Of a stretch of DNA of 64,000 nucleotides, positions 63,836 to 64,000 are shown piece by piece (position 1 is the first letter of the stretch; the number at the start of each line of letters is the position of its first letter). The DNA comes from Xiphydria camelus (Eukaryota > Arthropoda > Insecta > Hymenoptera > Xiphydriidae): contig OY783194.1 of assembly GCA_963678675.1 (NCBI GenBank), positions 19,384,278 through 19,448,277 of the forward strand, written 5' to 3'. The translations under genes and the position numbers were made by a program. The notes below the pieces were generated by a model. The model saw nothing but the letters and a program-made list of their open reading frames with translations. It was not told the origin of the DNA and ran no database searches.

Positions 63836-64000
63836 ATTTTGTTGCTGTAAAACCCCCTTAATGTAACATAAAAAGAAAAAGAAAAAGAAAAATGTAGGGG
63901 TCTGGTATTTTATATGTAGAAAGAGTGTGTACATAATTGGAAAAGAATCTGTGCAGTAGTTTTTAAATGACGATGTCCACGGACTTTTAAAAATTTGGTT
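63836..64000. repeat. Second copy of the repeat at 19075-19230
   Basis: Same orientation and about 90 percent similar by eye, with an expanded AAAAAGAAAAAG stretch near 63869. It continues beyond the window. Confidence 0.85.

Overview
This window is eukaryotic and reads as repeat-dominated DNA from an arthropod, most probably an insect. The evidence is introns with GT-AG borders, poly-A tails, an R1-clade non-LTR retrotransposon of a type known from arthropods, a jockey-type retrotransposon, copia, Polinton/Maverick, piggyBac, PIF/Harbinger, tnp2-like, Mutator-like and RAG1/Transib-like elements, and a broken copy of a protein kinase D gene that looks insect-like. An ant or another hymenopteran is my guess from the mix of families; the sequence does not prove it. 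Nothing prokaryotic was seen.

Layout. 1-1000 holds one arm of an ~815 bp inverted repeat whose partner is at 41544-42363. 1001-13439 is a Polinton/Maverick bounded by an exact 6 bp target duplication (GTGCAT). Its DNA polymerase B gene is split by a RAG1/Transib-like transposon (6547-11712), which in turn carries a solo LTR (9037-10961). A 5'-truncated R1-like copy sits inside the Polinton's left terminal repeat. 13.4-16.6 kb holds a single exon of an unknown gene and a decayed tnp2 (EnSpm/CACTA-like) transposase. 16.7-19.6 kb holds tandem repeats, a palindrome, a truncated DDE transposase, a copia fragment hit by a 53 bp R1-like insertion, and a MITE. 19.6-26.15 kb is a near-complete but mutated R1-clade retrotransposon. 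26.2-32.3 kb holds a piggyBac remnant and several terminal-inverted-repeat (TIR) elements. 32.8-44.5 kb is the most gene-like part: two degenerate copies of a multi-exon gene, a spliced Mutator-like/YqaJ fusion gene (34511-38233), a PIN-like nuclease exon, and an apparently intact five-exon gene on + (about 42.9-44.49 kb) with a BEN-like end.

45-62.3 kb is layered DNA transposons and foldback elements: a PIF/Harbinger element, nested TTAA-flanked elements, a 0.9 kb palindrome, a 308 bp (AG)n tract, a jockey-type RT, a P-element/THAP-like hairpin, a protein kinase D pseudogene with introns, two small piggyBac-type MITEs and a 1.1 kb foldback element. The right end holds the C-terminus of a second Mutator-like transposase and a repeat shared with 19.1 kb.

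Most coding regions carry frameshifts or stops, so they are remnants. The best candidates for genes still under constraint are the 42.9-44.5 kb gene and the Mutator-YqaJ gene, which has one frameshift in an A-run. All functional calls come from motif recognition by eye; no search was run.
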